From Domibacillus antri (GTDB lineage Bacteria > Bacillota > Bacilli > Bacillales > Domibacillaceae), in the NCBI RefSeq assembly GCF_001936625.1, contig NZ_MSDU01000003.1, positions 186,001 to 250,000 of the forward strand: a DNA stretch of 64,000 bases, given 5' to 3'. The notes beneath the pieces were generated by a model. The model was given only the letters and a program-made list of their open reading frames with translations. It did not search any database and had not been told where the DNA came from. The position numbers and the translations under genes are program-made. Of the stretch, positions 8,776-16,960 are shown piece after piece (positions within the stretch are counted from its first letter, which is position 1; the number at the start of each line of letters is the position of its first letter).

Positions 8776-10767
8776 TTAATAATTCTTCCATTCGACAAAA
8801 AAGTCGCTTACTTTATTGACTGCTGCTTTACTGCCGCCTTGCCCTGCGGCATCTTCCACGAGTAATGCGATGACAAAATCAGGCTCATTTGCATCGTATG
8901 CGACAAACAAACCGTTTTCTTTTCCTGTTGTTCCCTGTTCGGACTTTATTTCAGCTGTGCCTGTTTTGCCGGAAATCGCCATTCCTTCTACATTTGCCGC
9001 TTTCGCCGTACCATTTTCGACAACACCGCGCAGTCCTTTTCGTATAATCGCTGCCTGTTCATTTGTCACAAGATCTTTTTTCCAGACAGATGGTTTTTCA
9101 TGAAGCAAAAGAATCGGTTTCATCATATTTCCTTCATTTAAGAATGTGCCGTAAGCGGCAGCAAGATGGGTCATGCTTGTTAACACCTCACCCTGTCCAT
9201 ACCCGGTATCAGCAAGCAAAATCTCGCTGTCAAACTCACCGCTGTTAGACAGCTGAGATGCACGCAGCGGATAGGTGAATGGGAATTCTTCACCGAAGCC
9301 GAACGATTCCAGTCCTTTCTTCATCTGCTCAGCTCCTGTATCGAGAGCAGCCATTGCAAAATAAATATTATCGGAAGCCACAAGTGCGGACTCAAGTGTA
9401 ACAGGCGCTGTTGATTCACTGACACGGGTCACATAATAATTGCCCCATGAAGAATCTTTTTGCCACTGTAACCCTGCAATTTCTTTACCGGACGCCGGAT
9501 CAAGCTTTCCTGCTCTTATTGCGGCAGCTGCCGTAATCGGCTTAATGGTTGAACCCGGTGAATACGCAGCTGCAAATCGATTCAACAGCGGCTGAAGCGG
9601 GTCGTCCTGCAGCTGCGTATACCGCTCACCGGAAATTCCGCGCGAAAATTCATTCGGATCGAATGATGGCGATGAGAGCGCTGCAAGCACTTCTCCTGTT
9701 TTCGGATTAACAGCCGATGCTGTACCCGCTTCCCCGCCCATTTTGGCATACATTAATTTTTGAAGTTCCGCATTGATCGTCACCTGCATATCTTTTCCGT
9801 TTTTCGGCTCCGTTTTCGCAATAATGACCGGTTCTTCTTTTTCTTTTTCAATAAAGATTTGTACTCCGTCTTTTTCTTTCAGCTCTTTTTCAAATAACTG
9901 TTCGAGACCTCGTTTTCCAATTTGATCTCCTTCTTTGTATCCTTTATTTCCCTTCAATTCTTCCGCGTTAATCTCACCGACATAGCCTGTTAAATGAGCG
10001 GCTGACGGTCCATATGGATAGACACGAACGGCCTTGGAAGAAGTGGTTGCGCCTGGAATCGCCGTTGCTTTTTGAACAAGGGCATCTTCCCCGGAAGCCA
10101 CCGTTTTAAGCGGCACAAAGTAACCATCCTGCACCCAGCTTTGCGCCAGCTGTTCATTGATCTCTTCGATGGACAAGCCAAGCACACCAGCCAGCTGCTT
10201 TTTCCCGGCATCATCCATTTCACCGGCTGTTGCGCCGATTTGAACGGCCGTGCCATTTACGGCAAGCGAGCTGCCGTTCCGGTCAAAGATACGGCCGCGC
10301 TCTCCTTCAAGTGTTTGAATACGGACTTTATCTCCTTCTTCAAGCTCCGGTAAAAAATAAGATGGATCCCAGTCAATAAACCACTCTTCTCCATCCTCTG
10401 TTTCTTCAAGCTTCATGACCGCTTCTTTTTCAAAAGAAATATTGCCTGCAGCCGAATCCATGTCAACAGCAAACGGCAAGCGCACCGTCTGCTCATTGTC
10501 TTTTTGAATATCCTGATCTCCTGGAATGACGATATCTTTCACACTTAATTCCAAGTCATTATTCAACTTTTCATATCGTTCGATAAAATCCTGTTTATTC
10601 ATTTGTTGTTTCGTTTCTTCCGTAAAATACGTATACATGTCTTCAAAATTTCCTGTTTTCCATGCGTTAATATAGGAGGAAAAGCGGTCTTCCGGCGCTT
10701 TTGGTCCTCCGCATCCGCTAATCAGCAATACCGCAAACAGTAAAAACAAGACGGCAATTTGTTTCAT
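8776..10767 (-). CDS. pbpC: Class B penicillin-binding protein, PBP3/PbpC type (lipoprotein)
   Basis: A 663-residue transpeptidase. The N-terminus MKQIAVLFLLFAVLLISGCG ends in a lipobox (LISGC). It is followed by a MecA-type N-terminal domain (about 25-140), a PBP dimer domain (about 150-310) and the transpeptidase domain with SPGSTIKP (SxxK, acyl-ester serine), SDN and SGKTGTAE (KTG). The layout is that of B. subtilis PBP3 (668 residues), related to PBP2a, and often has low beta-lactam affinity. I chose ATG 10767 because AAGGAG is eight bases upstream; a GTG at 10776 overlaps that site. It is transcribed alone, after the terminator at 10809-10841. Confidence 0.9.
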   Translation of the reverse strand: MKQIAVLFLLFAVLLISGCGGPKAPEDRFSSYINAWKTGNFEDMYTYFTEETKQQMNKQDFIERYEKLNNDLELSVKDIVIPGDQDIQKDNEQTVRLPFAVDMDSAAGNISFEKEAVMKLEETEDGEEWFIDWDPSYFLPELEEGDKVRIQTLEGERGRIFDRNGSSLAVNGTAVQIGATAGEMDDAGKKQLAGVLGLSIEEINEQLAQSWVQDGYFVPLKTVASGEDALVQKATAIPGATTSSKAVRVYPYGPSAAHLTGYVGEINAEELKGNKGYKEGDQIGKRGLEQLFEKELKEKDGVQIFIEKEKEEPVIIAKTEPKNGKDMQVTINAELQKLMYAKMGGEAGTASAVNPKTGEVLAALSSPSFDPNEFSRGISGERYTQLQDDPLQPLLNRFAAAYSPGSTIKPITAAAAIRAGKLDPASGKEIAGLQWQKDSSWGNYYVTRVSESTAPVTLESALVASDNIYFAMAALDTGAEQMKKGLESFGFGEEFPFTYPLRASQLSNSGEFDSEILLADTGYGQGEVLTSMTHLAAAYGTFLNEGNMMKPILLLHEKPSVWKKDLVTNEQAAIIRKGLRGVVENGTAKAANVEGMAISGKTGTAEIKSEQGTTGKENGLFVAYDANEPDFVIALLVEDAAGQGGSKAAVNKVSDFFVEWKNY

Positions 10768-10808
10768 CCTCTTCACTCCTTTACCATGTCATGAACATTA
10801 TATCAGAT

Positions 10809-10841
10809 GCAAAAAAGCAGCCATCAAAATGCAGGCTGCTG
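10809..10841 (-). terminator. Terminator of the 10846-11328 gene
   Basis: Minus-strand stem AGCAGCC / GGCTGCT with an 11-base loop and a run of six T. It separates the upstream hypothetical gene from pbpC. Confidence 0.8.
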
Positions 10842-10845
10842 GTCA

Positions 10846-11328
10846 TTATTTTGTTGGAATGGTAATCATACTGACCCGTTCTTTTTCAAGCAGGATACTA
10901 CCGCTAATTGACCGGGGTGACAAAAACTGCAAAATATTCCCTTTTCGAATAAAAAATTGACTGGCGATAGAAGAAATCGTATCAGCAGATAAATAAGACG
11001 GCGACAAAGCAATGACATGAATATACCCTTTCTTCAAACAGTAGTCGATCATCAACTCTTTCAAGATGCCGCTCTCTGCAGCTATGATTTTGATTGTTCC
11101 TCTTTCGCCAAGCACCCATTCTTCATTCATAACTGGGGATGGCTTCATAAATTCCGTATCCACAATGAGATCTTTTTGATACATTGTCATCATGCGAATA
11201 CAGCAAGCTGCATTTCGTTCGACTAAAAACACAAGTGCTCCGTCCGTGCGTCTTTTTGACCGGTCCATCTCCAGCCTCCCGTTTCCATTTTTTGAAACTA
11301 TTACTTGATTTTCGACAATTTCCTCCAT
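10846..11328 (-). CDS. Hypothetical protein, 160 residues
   Basis: A soluble protein that I do not recognise. It begins MEEIVENQVIVSKNGNGR and has no signal peptide or membrane helix. It contains two close cysteines (AACCIRMM) and a hydrophobic segment (YIHVIALSPSYLSADTISS). The gene has a ribosome site (AAAGGA, 4 bases before ATG 11328) and its own terminator, so it is probably real. It is divergent from the Xre regulator gene at 11452 across a 123-bp AT-rich gap, so the regulator may control it; this is inference. Confidence 0.6.
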   Translation of the reverse strand: MEEIVENQVIVSKNGNGRLEMDRSKRRTDGALVFLVERNAACCIRMMTMYQKDLIVDTEFMKPSPVMNEEWVLGERGTIKIIAAESGILKELMIDYCLKKGYIHVIALSPSYLSADTISSIASQFFIRKGNILQFLSPRSISGSILLEKERVSMITIPTK

Positions 11329-11355
11329 TTTCCTTTCATTCTTTTATCTCATTTA

Positions 11356-11373
11356 AGAATTTTTTTAAAAATT
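11356..11373. promoter_or_regulatory. AT-rich palindrome between hypothetical gene and xre gene
   Basis: The near-perfect inverted repeat GAATTTTTTTAAAAATTC lies between the two divergent starts and could be an operator for the neighbouring Xre protein. About 45 bp further on there is a run of sixteen A (11416-11431) before the xre ribosome site. AT-rich palindromes arise easily by chance here. Confidence 0.25.
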
Positions 11374-11451
11374 CCATTTCATCATAAAACTGTATTCCAT
11401 CAAAAAAATACCGGTAAAAAAAAAAAAAAAACAGTCTGAGGAGTTTCATGA

Positions 11452-11862
11452 ATGCAGCTGAATGAATTATTGAGGTATTATCGAAAAAATGTGCTGAATA
11501 TTTCTCAGCAGGAGATGGCAAAACGATTAAACATATCGCAGTCAAGCATTTCCAAATATGAACGTGATGGCACCGGTATTGAGAGCAGCATGCTTGTACG
11601 GATGATGAATGCCTATCAAATTCCAAAGCCTCTTTTCATGCAGGCACTGTTTGAAAACAGCATCGACTACGAAACACTGTCTGTCCGCGAGCATAAAAAA
11701 TCAATTTTCGAGGAAGATTTCCTTTTTTTCGAGAAGCTTTTTAACGATTATCCAAATTTAAAAAAGGAACTGTATCATCTAGCCTATATGAATAAAAAAG
11801 ACCGCGATAAGCACGCAAAAGCGATTACAGCGATGATCAAAGCCCATTTATCGGTTACGTAA
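11452..11862 (+). CDS. Xre-family helix-turn-helix regulator
   Basis: A 136-residue DNA-binding protein. Residues about 5-60 form an HTH_3 domain (ISQQEMAKRLNISQSSISKYERDGTG). The C-terminal 70 residues are a charged helical region (FFEKLFNDYPNLKKELYHLAYM) that may bind a partner. Start ATG 11452 follows TGAGGAG; an earlier ATG five bases upstream meets a stop after five codons. The target is unknown; the divergent gene at 10846 is the first candidate. Confidence 0.8.
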   Translation: MQLNELLRYYRKNVLNISQQEMAKRLNISQSSISKYERDGTGIESSMLVRMMNAYQIPKPLFMQALFENSIDYETLSVREHKKSIFEEDFLFFEKLFNDYPNLKKELYHLAYMNKKDRDKHAKAITAMIKAHLSVT

Positions 11863-11863
11863 A

Positions 11864-11903
11864 AAACAGTTCTGTCCAATCCATTCAGAACTGGTTTTTT
11901 TAT
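11864..11903 (+). terminator. Terminator of the xre gene
   Basis: Stem ACAGTTCTG / CAGAACTG with a loop of about 10 bases followed by a run of seven T, right after the stop codon. Confidence 0.85.
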
Positions 11904-11971
11904 TTTGTCTCCGCGGAGTGATTCCTTTTTCGCTATAATGGTTAGATGACACCAAAATAAAGGACGATTTG

Positions 11972-13114
11972 ATGTTTTATACTGCACAATTCTGGCTTTC
12001 CATCACGTTTTTCGCCTTTTACTTTTCTTGGGGCATTTTTATGCCGTATTGGAATGCATGGCTCATTTCCGAAAAACAGATGAGCGTTGAAGCGGCTTCT
12101 TTACTTATCGCAGCCGGCCTTCTTGTACGGGCTGTCTCAACATTTTTTGCCTTTCCGGCGCTCAGTGCAAAGTATCCCTCAGGAACACTATTAAAATGGT
12201 TTACCGTTCTTTCTTTATTGACGGCCATGTTGTTCATTCCTGCTTCCAGCTATTCCGCGCTGCTCATTGTCATGATTTTATTCAATTTTATTTACCCGAT
12301 CATGATGCCCATGGGTGACAGCATGGGCGCGCTGTTAATGAAAACCGATCGCATTCATTACGGAAAAAGCCGGTCGTGGGGTTCCATCGGTTATACCGTT
12401 TCTGTTTTAATCATTGGTGTGGCAACCGCAGTATTTACAGACGCAGTGATTTTATATATGTTCATTGCGAGTACGCTTTTCATGATTGGGGCGGCCTTTT
12501 ATTACACCCCTCCTGTTCTTCGTGAGCGCGGTGAATTACGGCGTGTCCCATTGCGGCAGCTGTTTCGTTCGAAGCGATTTGTTACAGCTCTTTTGGTTTG
12601 TGTCTTGATTCAGGGAGCTCATGCTGCTTATTACAATTATGGCGTGCTGTATTTGCAGCATCTTGATGTAAGCAGTGTATGGATCGGTGTCATATTAAAT
12701 ATTGCGGTCGCTGCAGAAATTATCTTTTTCAGTGTGGCGGACCGATTTTTGCGCCATACTAGTGTTCCAGCCATGTTTTTTGGAGCGGCGATTGCGGCTG
12801 TTATTCGTTGGACCATGATGTTTTTATTTCCGGCCGTGACTGTTTATCTATTCGCGCAATTGTTTCATGCGCTGACATTCGGTCTGGCGCATTACGCATT
12901 TATCCGCCTTTTATATGAGGAGTTTGATTCTTCGGAAATTCCTGCTGCACAAGGTGTTTACTCATCACTCGGTATGGGGCTGAGCGTCGCTGTGCTGACA
13001 TTCGGAGCCGGTTATTTATATGAAACGTCGCCGCAGCTTGCCTTTTTGGGTATGTCATTCGTCGCTTTGCCTGCTGTTTTGATCAGTTTTTTTATGTTAA
13101 AAGGAAAAAGATAA
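11972..13114 (+). CDS. MFS transporter, PPP/HcaT-like (MFS_1_like)
   Basis: A 380-residue inner-membrane transporter with about twelve hydrophobic helices. The N-terminus (FWLSITFFAFYFSWGIFMPYWNAWL) and the RSWGSIGYTVSVL loop between helices 4 and 5 are typical of the phenylpropionate permease-like MFS group that includes HcaT and Bacillus YwbF. The substrate cannot be read from sequence. ATG 11972 lies six bases after AAAGGACGA; the TTG just before is less likely. It is alone on its transcript; the downstream amidohydrolase has its own promoter-like region (TATACT near 13158). Confidence 0.75.
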   Translation: MFYTAQFWLSITFFAFYFSWGIFMPYWNAWLISEKQMSVEAASLLIAAGLLVRAVSTFFAFPALSAKYPSGTLLKWFTVLSLLTAMLFIPASSYSALLIVMILFNFIYPIMMPMGDSMGALLMKTDRIHYGKSRSWGSIGYTVSVLIIGVATAVFTDAVILYMFIASTLFMIGAAFYYTPPVLRERGELRRVPLRQLFRSKRFVTALLVCVLIQGAHAAYYNYGVLYLQHLDVSSVWIGVILNIAVAAEIIFFSVADRFLRHTSVPAMFFGAAIAAVIRWTMMFLFPAVTVYLFAQLFHALTFGLAHYAFIRLLYEEFDSSEIPAAQGVYSSLGMGLSVAVLTFGAGYLYETSPQLAFLGMSFVALPAVLISFFMLKGKR

Positions 13115-13195
13115 GAATTTTCAGTCATTTTCCAACCCAAACGTGTTGTTTTCGCTTATACTATATAGAAAGAACTACCGTGGGAGGGCTTGCTG

Positions 13196-14323
13196 ATGAC
13201 ACAAACGGAAACGACATTTGAAAATAGACTTCTTGAGATTTTCGAACATTTGCATGCACATCCAGAGATAAGCTGGAAAGAAACAGAAACAACTGCGTAT
13301 ATTTTACGTCTTCTTCAAAGTGAAGGGGTCAGATGTTACACATTTGATGACTGCACCGGGTTAATTGCTGAAATCGGGACCGGATCTCCGGTTGTAGCTG
13401 TACGAGCTGATATTGATGCTCTCTGGCAGCAGGTAAACGGCGAATTCCGCGCCAATCATTCGTGCGGACATGATGCCCACATGTCGATTGTAATCGGTGC
13501 TATTTTAAAATTGAAAGAAGAAGTGACAAACGGAACAGTCCGATTTATTTTTCAGCCGGCAGAAGAGACAGGCACCGGCGCTTTAAAAATGGTGAGTAAA
13601 GGCGTTGTGGATGATGTCGATTATTTATTTGGCATTCATCTTCGCCCGATTGAAGAAGTACCATTCGGAAAAATCACACCATCTGTCCATCATGGCGCCG
13701 TGGCCTTTTTAAACGGAAAAGTTATCGGTGATGATGCGCATGGCGCGCGTCCGCATCAGGCCGTTAATGCCATTGAAGTAATGTCATCGTTAAGCCGGCA
13801 GCTGAATACCATTTGTTTTTCGCCATTTGAACCGTATTCCGCAAAAATGACACGCCTTGAAGCGGGCGGGCAAAGCTTAAATATTATTCCAGGATCAGGT
13901 AAATTCGGCCTCGATGTGCGCGCACAGCGAAATAAAGTATTGCTTGAGCTTCAAAAAGCGGTTGAACATAAAATTGAGCAGATTAGTCAGCTTTATGAAG
14001 TGAAAATTGATTACGAATGGATGGATTTTACGCCGGCAGCGGAAGTATCAGCCGATGCGGAAGCGTTTCTCCGCAAGGGAATTATTGAAACAGCCGGCAT
14101 CGACGCACTCGCTGATCCCCTTATTACGCCGGGGAGCGATGATTTTCACTTTTATACTATTAAACGGCCTCATATTAAAGCGGCGATGATGGGCCTTGGC
14201 TCAGACCTGGCGCCGGGACTGCATCATCCGAATATGACATTTGACCGCCGTATTATTAAAATCGGCGCGGACACTCTGACAGCCAGTGTGAAATATGCGC
14301 TCGCTGAAGAAAACGGGCCATAA
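13196..14323 (+). CDS. M20 family metal-dependent amidohydrolase, AmhX-like
   Basis: A 375-residue cytosolic enzyme of peptidase family M20D. It has HLHAHPEISWKE near the start, VRADIDAL, NHSCGHDAHMS (metal-binding Cys/His), FQPAEETGTGA (catalytic and metal-binding Glu) and GSDDFHFY plus GLHHPNM at the end. Such enzymes remove N-acyl or N-carbamoyl groups from amino acids. B. subtilis AmhX is the closest type I can suggest. The inserted lid domain is at about 175-290. ATG 13196 has GGGAGGG seven bases upstream; TTG 13190 is nearer than is usual. Confidence 0.82.
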   Translation: MTQTETTFENRLLEIFEHLHAHPEISWKETETTAYILRLLQSEGVRCYTFDDCTGLIAEIGTGSPVVAVRADIDALWQQVNGEFRANHSCGHDAHMSIVIGAILKLKEEVTNGTVRFIFQPAEETGTGALKMVSKGVVDDVDYLFGIHLRPIEEVPFGKITPSVHHGAVAFLNGKVIGDDAHGARPHQAVNAIEVMSSLSRQLNTICFSPFEPYSAKMTRLEAGGQSLNIIPGSGKFGLDVRAQRNKVLLELQKAVEHKIEQISQLYEVKIDYEWMDFTPAAEVSADAEAFLRKGIIETAGIDALADPLITPGSDDFHFYTIKRPHIKAAMMGLGSDLAPGLHHPNMTFDRRIIKIGADTLTASVKYALAEENGP

Positions 14324-14324
14324 T

Positions 14325-14362
14325 GAAAAACCGCAGTGACACATTCGTCTCTGCGGTTTTTT
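14325..14362. terminator. Bidirectional terminator between amidohydrolase and kinase-like genes
   Basis: Stem AAAAACCGCAG / CTGCGGTTTTT around a 14-base loop, lying exactly between the convergent stop codons at 14323 and 14361. Confidence 0.85.
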
Positions 14363-15011
14363 ATGGGTGCTGAATGATTCCTTTTGCTTTTCTCCAATAA
14401 ATAGGAAGCAGCCTTTTTTTATACATGACACCAATTATATTAAGCAGCCGCTTCGGGATACGCTTCGGAAAAAACGGCTTTGTGTAAAAATGCGTATAGG
14501 CTGTTTTTAAGTCTTCCCAGTTCATACAGTCTTTCGTCTGCCGGAACCTTGCCACATCAATCAGGACTATTTGCCCGCTATCTGCCACCATAATATTTCT
14601 CAAGTGAACATCTGATGGATTTAGGCCTCTTTTTCTCGCTGCCAGAATTGCTTTATCCGCTTCCTGTATGAGTTCAACCGGGATATCAATGCCCTCTTCC
14701 AGGCATTGAAACAGTGTTTTGCCGTCAATCCAGTCAATGACAATATAGGTGCCGCCGGATTCATGAAGTGCTGGAAAAGCGGAAATGCCGGATAACAATT
14801 TGTAAATATCCGCTTCTTCTTTTGCAATATGAACTTTATCAGGATAAAAGACTTTTAGCGCTTTATCTGTCCCTTCAATACGATAAACAACTGCACTACG
14901 TCCTTCTCCGCCAAACGAAAGACATTCATCATGCGCAATGGGCTTCCAAGTACCATGCTCCCTTCGAAACCGTACGCTTTCTGCTAATGTTTTATATCGT
15001 TTCAACGTCAT
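14361..15011 (-). CDS. YrzF-like atypical protein kinase
   Basis: A 216-residue small kinase-fold protein. It has a glycine loop (FGGEGRSAVVYRI), the ATP-binding lysine (ALKVFYPD), the hinge (TYIVIDWIDGKTL), a modified catalytic loop (NPSDVHLRNIMV in place of HRDxKxxN) and a modified metal site (VLIDVARF in place of DFG). These features and the length fit B. subtilis YrzF, a probable Ser/Thr kinase. I start at ATG 15011 (MTLKRYKTLAES); the frame is open further upstream, but that part is the terminator hairpin of the next gene and cannot be coding. The ribosome site at this start is weak (AGAGGA directly before ATG). Confidence 0.72.
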   Translation of the reverse strand: MTLKRYKTLAESVRFRREHGTWKPIAHDECLSFGGEGRSAVVYRIEGTDKALKVFYPDKVHIAKEEADIYKLLSGISAFPALHESGGTYIVIDWIDGKTLFQCLEEGIDIPVELIQEADKAILAARKRGLNPSDVHLRNIMVADSGQIVLIDVARFRQTKDCMNWEDLKTAYTHFYTKPFFPKRIPKRLLNIIGVMYKKRLLPIYWRKAKGIIQHP

Positions 15012-15074
15012 TCCTCTTTTCTTCTTTCTTATATTATATACAGCAGGCACAATAAAATCGATGAATTTGCATGA

Positions 15075-15111
15075 CAAAAAACGTCTTCCCAGAGCGGGAA
15101 GACGTCTTTTC
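15075..15111 (-). terminator. Terminator of the first LysM-3D gene
   Basis: Minus-strand stem ACGTCTTCCC / GGGAAGACGT with a 5-base loop followed by a T-run. It lies 10-40 bases after the stop codon at 15120. Confidence 0.85.
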
Positions 15112-15119
15112 ATCATAAA

Positions 15120-15851
15120 TTAGTAAAAGATTGTCACATTTACCGTGCGTACGCCCCAGCTGTATGCCGCATCTGTTGTTGGCACGTGCAAATCAATTTT
15201 ATTTCCTTTAATGGCGCCGCCTGTGTCACCGGCAATCGCTTCACCGTAGCCTTCAACGTATACGCGTGAACCAAGTGGAATAACATTCGGGTCAACCGCG
15301 ATCACTTTTTTGTTTCGGTCGTTACGAAGGTCAATACCTGTCGCTGTGATTCCTGAGCAGCCTGCGCAGTCAGCTGTATAAGCTGTTGCTGTCACAGTCA
15401 ACGTTTTTCCTTGAGGTGCAGGTGCTGCTGGTGCTGCAGCCGCTGCTGTTGGTGCTGCTGCTTTTGCACTTCCGTTAGTTGAAAGCTTATCCCCAGGATA
15501 AATCAAGTTTGATGAAAGACCATTGATTGATTTTAATGACTGAACGGAAATCCCATGTGCTGTGGCAATTTTATATAATGTATCGCCTGCTTTAACAGTA
15601 TATGTACCGTTAGAAGAAGCGGATGCTGTCTTGTTTGAACCTGACAATTGAATCGTTTCGCCAGCGTAAATCATATTTGATGAAAGGCCGTTCGCTGCTT
15701 TCAATTGATCAACGGTTGTTCCATTTTTTTGAGAAATGCTCCAAAGTGTGTCACCTGATTGTACTGTATATGAGCTAGCTGATGCAGCAGTGCCGAATAG
15801 GCTTCCACCGATTACTGTTGTTGCTGCAAGTGCCATCATCTGTTTCTTCAT
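15120..15851 (-). CDS. yocH: LysM and 3D domain cell-wall protein, YocH-like
   Basis: A 243-residue secreted protein. The signal peptide (MKKQMMALAATTVIGG... ending TAASA) is followed by two LysM domains (YTVQSGDTLWS and YTVKAGDTLYK), an Ala/Pro linker and a C-terminal 3D domain (about 155-243) named for its three Asp: CSGITATGIDLR, VIAVDPNVIPLGS and GEAIAGDTGGAIKGNKIDLH. The 3D fold is that of lytic transglycosylase MltA and resuscitation factors, so it likely binds and cuts muropeptide glycan. B. subtilis YocH has the same order and is controlled by WalR. ATG 15851 follows AGGAGG; the longer frame upstream has no ribosome site. It has a close paralogue at 16178. Confidence 0.88.
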   Translation of the reverse strand: MKKQMMALAATTVIGGSLFGTAASASSYTVQSGDTLWSISQKNGTTVDQLKAANGLSSNMIYAGETIQLSGSNKTASASSNGTYTVKAGDTLYKIATAHGISVQSLKSINGLSSNLIYPGDKLSTNGSAKAAAPTAAAAAPAAPAPQGKTLTVTATAYTADCAGCSGITATGIDLRNDRNKKVIAVDPNVIPLGSRVYVEGYGEAIAGDTGGAIKGNKIDLHVPTTDAAYSWGVRTVNVTIFY

Positions 15852-15997
15852 AATAAGAAAACCTCCTGAATTGTTCCCGCCGGCATGATCAGCATGCGTA
15901 CGCAAGAATTCTTTAAACCTGTACTTCTCTGTGACTGTAGGGACAATTGCAAAATTTATATAAAAGCCTCCAACGCTTTCCTGCGTTTTCCGCTAAC

Positions 15998-16013
15998 GAA
16001 ATTCATTGTAACA
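15998..16013 (-). promoter_or_regulatory. Promoter of the first LysM-3D gene with a 147-nt leader
   Basis: The minus-strand sequence TGTTACAAT (16005-16013) is an extended -10 element. The same core, GTTACAATnAATnTCGT, stands before the paralogue at 16178, so it is conserved between the two genes. The transcript would start near 15998 and carry a leader of about 147 nt with a small hairpin (AACGC AGGAAA GCGTT). The leader does not match the c-di-AMP (ydaO) riboswitch. Confidence 0.45.
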
Positions 16014-16064
16014 CGTCCCCGGATGTAATTTTTTTAAAAGAAGGTTACGGTTGTATGTGTCAAT

Positions 16065-16081
16065 ATGACATAACTGTTACA
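16065..16081 (-). promoter_or_regulatory. Candidate WalR box upstream of the first LysM-3D gene
   Basis: Minus-strand TGTAAC-N5-TGTCAT fits the WalR consensus TGTWAH-N5-TGTWAH with one mismatch. WalR controls yocH in B. subtilis. It is some 52 bp upstream of the proposed -10, farther than usual, so the match is only suggestive. Confidence 0.35.
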
Positions 16082-16140
16082 AAAAAACACTTATCTTGAA
16101 TTCGTAATATATTTGAAATAAAACGAATGGTAATAAAATA

Positions 16141-16170
16141 AAAAAGGAGGCTGGCTGTCAGTCTCCTTTC
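16141..16170 (-). terminator. Terminator of the second LysM-3D gene
   Basis: Minus-strand stem AAAGGAGACTG / CAGCCTCCTTT (one mismatch) followed by a T-run, just after the stop codon at 16178. Confidence 0.8.
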
Positions 16171-16177
16171 AAATCAT

Positions 16178-16732
16178 TTATTTTAAAATTTGTACATTCA
16201 CTGTGCGAACGCCCCAATTTTTTGCTTTTTGGTTTGTTGACATGTGAACATCAATTTTATTTCCTTTAATCGCGCCGCCTGTATCGCCGGCTACTGCTTC
16301 CCCGTAACCTTCCACATATACTTTCGTACCGAGCGGAATGACATTCGGGTCAACAGCGATTACTTTTGCGTTCGGGTTTTTCTTTAAATTAATACCTGTT
16401 GCCGTGATGCCTGAGCAGCCTTTGCAATAAGCTGTATACGCTGTTGCTTTTACTGTCAATTCTTTTACGACATTTGAAGAAGCCGTTTCTTCAGGAGCCG
16501 GCGTGCTCGAAGCTGCTGATGTGCCGCTTACTTTTAGCTTTTGACCTACTTTAATAAGATTGGAAGATAAGTTGTTCCACTTCTTGACTTGATTAACTGT
16601 TGTATCGTATTGACGCGAGATTTTGTATAATGTTTCGCCCTTTTTAACGGTGTGAGTAGCGGCCGCTGCTTGAGCCGCAGAAGCTGTGAAAATCATCATT
16701 GCAGCCAGAATAGACATTGCCATTTTTTTCAC
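16178..16732 (-). CDS. LysM and 3D domain cell-wall protein, short paralogue
   Basis: A 184-residue secreted protein with a signal peptide (MKKMAMSILAAMMIFTASAA), one LysM (HTVKKGETLYK, residues about 27-70) and a C-terminal 3D domain nearly identical to its neighbour (CSGITATGIN, VIAVDPNVIPLGT, GDTGGAIKGNKIDVH). It probably arose by tandem duplication. The start is GTG 16732, ten bases after AGGAGG; ATG 16723 would be too far from it. It has its own promoter and terminator, so the two are expressed separately. Confidence 0.88.
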   Translation of the reverse strand: MKKMAMSILAAMMIFTASAAQAAAATHTVKKGETLYKISRQYDTTVNQVKKWNNLSSNLIKVGQKLKVSGTSAASSTPAPEETASSNVVKELTVKATAYTAYCKGCSGITATGINLKKNPNAKVIAVDPNVIPLGTKVYVEGYGEAVAGDTGGAIKGNKIDVHMSTNQKAKNWGVRTVNVQILK

Positions 16733-16768
16733 GATTGAATTACCTCCTAGTTTTGTAACACGAGATTG

Positions 16769-16801
16769 ATTGTAACATGCTTCTATTTCAGGACTATTAC
16801 A
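16769..16801 (-). promoter_or_regulatory. Promoter and candidate WalR box of the short LysM-3D gene
   Basis: Minus-strand TGTTACAAT (16769-16777) is an extended -10. Eight bp upstream, at the position of the -35, TGTAAT-N5-TGAAAT (16785-16801) fits the WalR box TGTWAH-N5-TGTWAH with one mismatch. A box replacing a poor -35 is the layout of WalR-activated genes. Confidence 0.42.
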
Positions 16802-16960
16802 CTAGGATGTTCGTTATGTTACATTCATATTTCAATTGATTAATAATTCTGATAACTTTTGAATATACCATTTTTGATAAATTATTATTGGTTCCTATGT
16901 TCATAGTTGTATATAATGAAGAATGATGTTTATTTATTCTATTTGATGGGAGATTTTATG

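Noticed and set aside
15012-15116. N-terminal extension of the YrzF-like kinase
   Set aside because: The extra codons are the terminator hairpin of the neighbouring LysM-3D gene read in frame.
15852-16140. c-di-AMP (ydaO) riboswitch in the leader of the LysM-3D gene
   Set aside because: Such switches often precede wall hydrolase genes, but the conserved core sequences are not found in the leader.
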